From contig NZ_OY782498.1 of the NCBI RefSeq assembly GCF_963677845.1, positions 2,983,518-3,047,517 of the forward strand: a DNA stretch of 64,000 bases, given 5' to 3'. The number at the start of each line of letters is the position of its first letter. Positions within the stretch are counted from its first letter, which is position 1. Shown here piece by piece: positions 61,357-64,000 of this stretch. The position numbers and the translations under genes were made by a program. The DNA comes from an uncultured Pseudodesulfovibrio sp. GTDB taxonomy: Bacteria; Desulfobacterota; Desulfovibrionia; Desulfovibrionales; Desulfovibrionaceae. The notes beneath the pieces are model-generated. The model did no database searches and had not been told where the DNA came from. It saw only the letters and a program-made list of their open reading frames with translations.

Positions 61357-61390
61357 GAAGGGGCGTCTTCGTATGAAGACGCCCCCTTTC
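61357..61390. terminator. hairpin between the cupin gene and the phage-type genes
   Basis: GGGGCGTCTTC and GAAGACGCCCC form an 11-bp stem (61360-61385) with a 4-base loop and short T-rich flanks on both sides. It ends convergent genes and marks the border between chromosome-type and phage-type genes. Confidence 0.75.
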
Positions 61391-61408
61391 ACAAATCGGC
61401 ACAAACGT

Positions 61409-62005
61409 TTATACCGACTCAACGTAACAGACTTCTATGGCTTGCACTTCCTCAGCAGTAACCGCCGCATCCAATCTGTCCTGATAGGCAAGCCGTTGGC
61501 CGACAATCGCCCCGGCAATCAATTCCCAAGCTGCACGGTTTTCAATTATATGCCCTGCCAATGTGGACACGTCCATGCCCCTATTCACGGCAATGATGTC
61601 CAAAAGCGGCACACTGGCCTCGGGGTCAGTACGATATGCAAGGGCTTCGGAATACTGTTGTCCCCAAGTCTGCCGCTCCATCACCCCATACTTGCCTTCA
61701 GCCTCCATGATAAAGGAATCTGCAAGATTGGATATTTCCCGCTGTTTAGCTTTGCGGACGGCATTCATTTTGGCAGTTTCATCCACCGTGGCCGTGATGA
61801 TGCTCTCACGACAGACCAAATCATCATTTTTGCACCACTCGGTTTCATAGGTTGTAAACGGCTCCCGATCGATGGGGACGGCTTCATTATATCCCAACCC
61901 ATCCCACTGTTCTCGAGATAGATCAGAAAATTTTCGAATAAGACCGTTGTGTTCGACTTTGGCCGGGGGATTCTGTCGATAAGTACCATCGGAATATCTA
62001 AACAT
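61409..62005 (-). CDS. phage tail-fibre associated protein (DUF4376-like)
   Basis: 198 residues. It begins MFRYSDGTYRQNPPAKVEHN, and its C-terminal half, from about residue 105, is the helical DUF4376-like domain (EAEGKYGVMERQTWGQQYSE to LDAAVTAEEVQAIEV) found beside tail-fibre genes of phages. It likely helps assemble or cap the fibre. ATG 62005 follows AAGGAG; the longer frame to 62140 is inside the fibre gene. It starts 10 bp after the fibre gene stop. Confidence 0.72.
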   Translation of the reverse strand: MFRYSDGTYRQNPPAKVEHNGLIRKFSDLSREQWDGLGYNEAVPIDREPFTTYETEWCKNDDLVCRESIITATVDETAKMNAVRKAKQREISNLADSFIMEAEGKYGVMERQTWGQQYSEALAYRTDPEASVPLLDIIAVNRGMDVSTLAGHIIENRAAWELIAGAIVGQRLAYQDRLDAAVTAEEVQAIEVCYVESV

Positions 62006-62015
62006 GATGTTCTCC

Positions 62016-64000
62016 TTAAAATGCGTTGCTGTATTTTGTTGATTCAAGAATGGCGAGACCAACGACTGTACTGGCAGCACCATTGATCCACGCATCCGAA
62101 CGAATGACCTTGAAGCCCTGCGATGTCGCAAGGACAACATTCCCTGTCCACTCGGCGCTATTATCCGAGGGGATAAGCCCCTCGTTGACCGGATTGGTCA
62201 TTGACCTCCGGGTATCGAAGTTCTGCCAATCAGTAGATGAAGACGCTGTATTTTTAAGGAAGGGGACCGAAAGCAGCTTCCCGCCAAGGCTCACAAACGG
62301 ACCGTCAGCAAGGCCATTGCCAACATACGAAAAGGCCTTGAACACGTCTGAATCAGTGAACAGGTACGCGACATATTGACCAGTCGGCGCGTCGTGCGAA
62401 AAGCCAAATGAGGTGGCTGTATTACTCCAAGACATAGAGCTTGCGGCGGTGGTATCAAATTTCAACCCAAAGGCTTGCCCGAGAGCAGTATGGTATATGC
62501 GCCAAGGATCTTCCCCGTCCCTCCGCTTGACCATTGCGAAGGTTACAGGTTTTCCAAATCCATGCTCCACGGTGGTTTCAACGCCTGAAACATGATCAAA
62601 TGTCACAATCTCAAACCCATGCGCACTTCCGGCCTTCAAACAAAGATCGATAAACCTGTCATCAAGTTTATTGCAATTATCATTCGGACCTAATGAATAT
62701 CCATTGCTATCAAACGATTTGAGAGCAATGGCAGACGATCTCTCCCACACATCGTAATTTGTATTCAACATCTTTGTCGCGCCACGCCTAGAGTCGTAAA
62801 GTGTCCACTTAAAAGAACAATCCCTGTTCTTTATATTTACAAAATCAGGACAAAAACCCAATGAGCCAATAGCGGTGGTCCCCACTTTTCCAGTAAAGAA
62901 TTGAGCTTCGATAAGGTACACCGTATCCACGCCCGCCCCCGGAATCAGCATCCGATGTTGCAGATAGACGACAGACCCTGCGTAATCTATGGTAGCGACT
63001 TTTTCGTCAGTAATGGTTAGGGTTCCAAGCGTTTCCCAATGTGTTCCATCATCCGACCCCTGGAATTGTATTTCACGAGAATGATGTTGATAGGTAATTC
63101 CATAATTGGAAGCCCCGTACCACCGTGCGCGGGAAATCAATTTCGGATCATCCCATATCTTTCCAATCATCGGAGATGGGCCAGCATTGGCCAACCTCTG
63201 AGAACCATTGGAACTAATGGACAAAGTTATTCCATTAAATGCTTTGCTCAAATTACCGTCTGAATTGTATGTCCACGTACTTCCAATCGGTGTGCCGACA
63301 GCACCATCAACAAGATGTGCTCCTGCATCCTCGCCTTCTCCCACCCGACAGACGATATCTACAACGGTTGCAGAGACAAGAGGACAGGGAGTTGGGAGTT
63401 TACTGGAACAAATCGGCAGATATCCGACGGGAAGCCAATCGGAGTCTTCGGAACCAAAAGAGACAACACTGCTCAGGGTATCTCCACGGTTGTACTTGCC
63501 AAATACCGGAACATAGTCCCCATCAGACACTGTGGCGACGGTCCCTACAGCAACTCCGTTGTTCCAAATTTCGACGAGAGAATCATCCCTCATGATCCTG
63601 AGTTCTCTCAAATCAGCATCATACATGATGATTGCTAACGAAGGGAGCAAATTATTTTTAGCGACACTCCCGCCCCAGGAATCATCTGTTAGGCCAACCA
63701 TGCTTTTGGATGAACCCTTAACCTGCATGATTCCGGAAAAAGCCTGAGTCCCTGACATCGCAGTCGTTTCAACTCTCCATGCCCAACGACCAGTCTTCGG
63801 CAAAACATATGTGCCTGTGGACCACTCATCGCCTGCCCCACCAGTGCATTTTCTGACACAATTTCCATGGGAATACTGAACCGTCCCATTGTCCAACGAA
63901 GACAAAGGATTCAATACACAAAAGTTATTGGTGGGCGTATCCATGGTCTGCGTGGCATTATTAAAGGTCCAATCATTCCCATTGCCAGAACTGTCTTTTC
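62016..64000 (-). CDS. phage tail fibre-type protein with SPRY-like repeats, N-terminus outside window
   Basis: At least 660 residues; the frame remains open to the right edge, reading SSGNGNDWTFNNATQTMDTP into TNNFCVLNPLSS. NDWT-x-N and D-x-P-TNNF-x-x-LNP are motifs of phage tail or particle proteins with a SPRY-like domain (WAWRVETTAM then SMVGLTDDSWG). A central galactose-binding-like part (residues about 210-350 from ATG 63944) with YLIEAQFFTG and a second SPRY-type part with FDHVSGVETTVEHGFGKPVT follow. It is thus a receptor-binding or fibre subunit. An ATG at 63944 is internal to the open frame. Confidence 0.78.
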   Translation of the reverse strand, partial: KDSSGNGNDWTFNNATQTMDTPTNNFCVLNPLSSLDNGTVQYSHGNCVRKCTGGAGDEWSTGTYVLPKTGRWAWRVETTAMSGTQAFSGIMQVKGSSKSMVGLTDDSWGGSVAKNNLLPSLAIIMYDADLRELRIMRDDSLVEIWNNGVAVGTVATVSDGDYVPVFGKYNRGDTLSSVVSFGSEDSDWLPVGYLPICSSKLPTPCPLVSATVVDIVCRVGEGEDAGAHLVDGAVGTPIGSTWTYNSDGNLSKAFNGITLSISSNGSQRLANAGPSPMIGKIWDDPKLISRARWYGASNYGITYQHHSREIQFQGSDDGTHWETLGTLTITDEKVATIDYAGSVVYLQHRMLIPGAGVDTVYLIEAQFFTGKVGTTAIGSLGFCPDFVNIKNRDCSFKWTLYDSRRGATKMLNTNYDVWERSSAIALKSFDSNGYSLGPNDNCNKLDDRFIDLCLKAGSAHGFEIVTFDHVSGVETTVEHGFGKPVTFAMVKRRDGEDPWRIYHTALGQAFGLKFDTTAASSMSWSNTATSFGFSHDAPTGQYVAYLFTDSDVFKAFSYVGNGLADGPFVSLGGKLLSVPFLKNTASSSTDWQNFDTRRSMTNPVNEGLIPSDNSAEWTGNVVLATSQGFKVIRSDAWINGAASTVVGLAILESTKYSNAF

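Overview
The window looks like chromosomal DNA of a sulfate-reducing deltaproteobacterium of the Desulfovibrio/Pseudodesulfovibrio group. The main evidence is the dissimilatory sulfate reduction core: sat faces aprBA and qmoABC, followed by the conserved gene that trails qmoC in these bacteria. Flagellar, HtpG, Liv and cytochrome bd genes and moderate GC fit the same assignment. Nothing here can fix the species.

Layout. 1-6.8 kb: the end of a PIN-PhoH gene, a CgeB-type glycosyltransferase, flgM, htpG, a MerR-type regulator, a MauE/DoxX membrane protein and a glycine-zipper lipoprotein. 6.8-8.3 kb: a gene-free block with a ~290-bp direct duplication and several strong hairpins. 8.3-21.8 kb: a sugar kinase with a TPR protein, flgE behind a sigma-54 type promoter, a Skp/OmpH-like lipoprotein, an Hpt protein, a metallo-beta-lactamase-like protein without visible metal ligands, a 3D-domain protein, a ferredoxin-nitroreductase, small lipoproteins, a degenerate GGDEF protein and a large Cache-PAS-GGDEF-EAL protein. 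21.8-26.7 kb: livGKHMF. 27-28.2 kb: an SDR dehydrogenase and a repeat-rich gap. 28.2-38.3 kb: the sulfate reduction cluster. 38.5-46.3 kb: a frameshifted transporter remnant, crcB under a fluoride riboswitch, a second glycine-zipper lipoprotein, a chorismate mutase/EPSP-synthase-like fusion with an Arg/Asp-rich tail, an aconitase preceded by a structured leader, and ppiD. 46.4-52 kb: an IscU/NifU-like scaffold, umuDC, a methyltransferase that seems to start at ATC, htrA and htpX. 52-61.4 kb: a phosphofructokinase, cydAB, a THUMP-type RNA methyltransferase with a membrane protein, a lipoprotein, a DMT exporter, slyX and a cupin. 61.4-64 kb: two phage tail-fibre type genes, the edge of a prophage or tail cassette that leaves the window.

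How it works together. Sat activates sulfate to APS. AprAB reduces APS to sulfite, with electrons passed from the quinone pool by QmoABC. The divergent sat and apr promoter region and two large hairpins between aprA and qmoA suggest shared control with different transcript levels. CydAB, the nitroreductase, HtpG, HtrA and HtpX are respiratory and stress functions. FlgM, FlgE, Hpt and the two GGDEF proteins belong to motility and signalling.

The observations most worth following are the EPSP-synthase-like fusion that lacks the usual catalytic motifs, the structured leader before aconitase, the duplicated structured intergenic repeat, the apparent ATC start codon, and the transporter remnant between sat and crcB. 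No computation was run. Functional calls rest on reading motifs and context.
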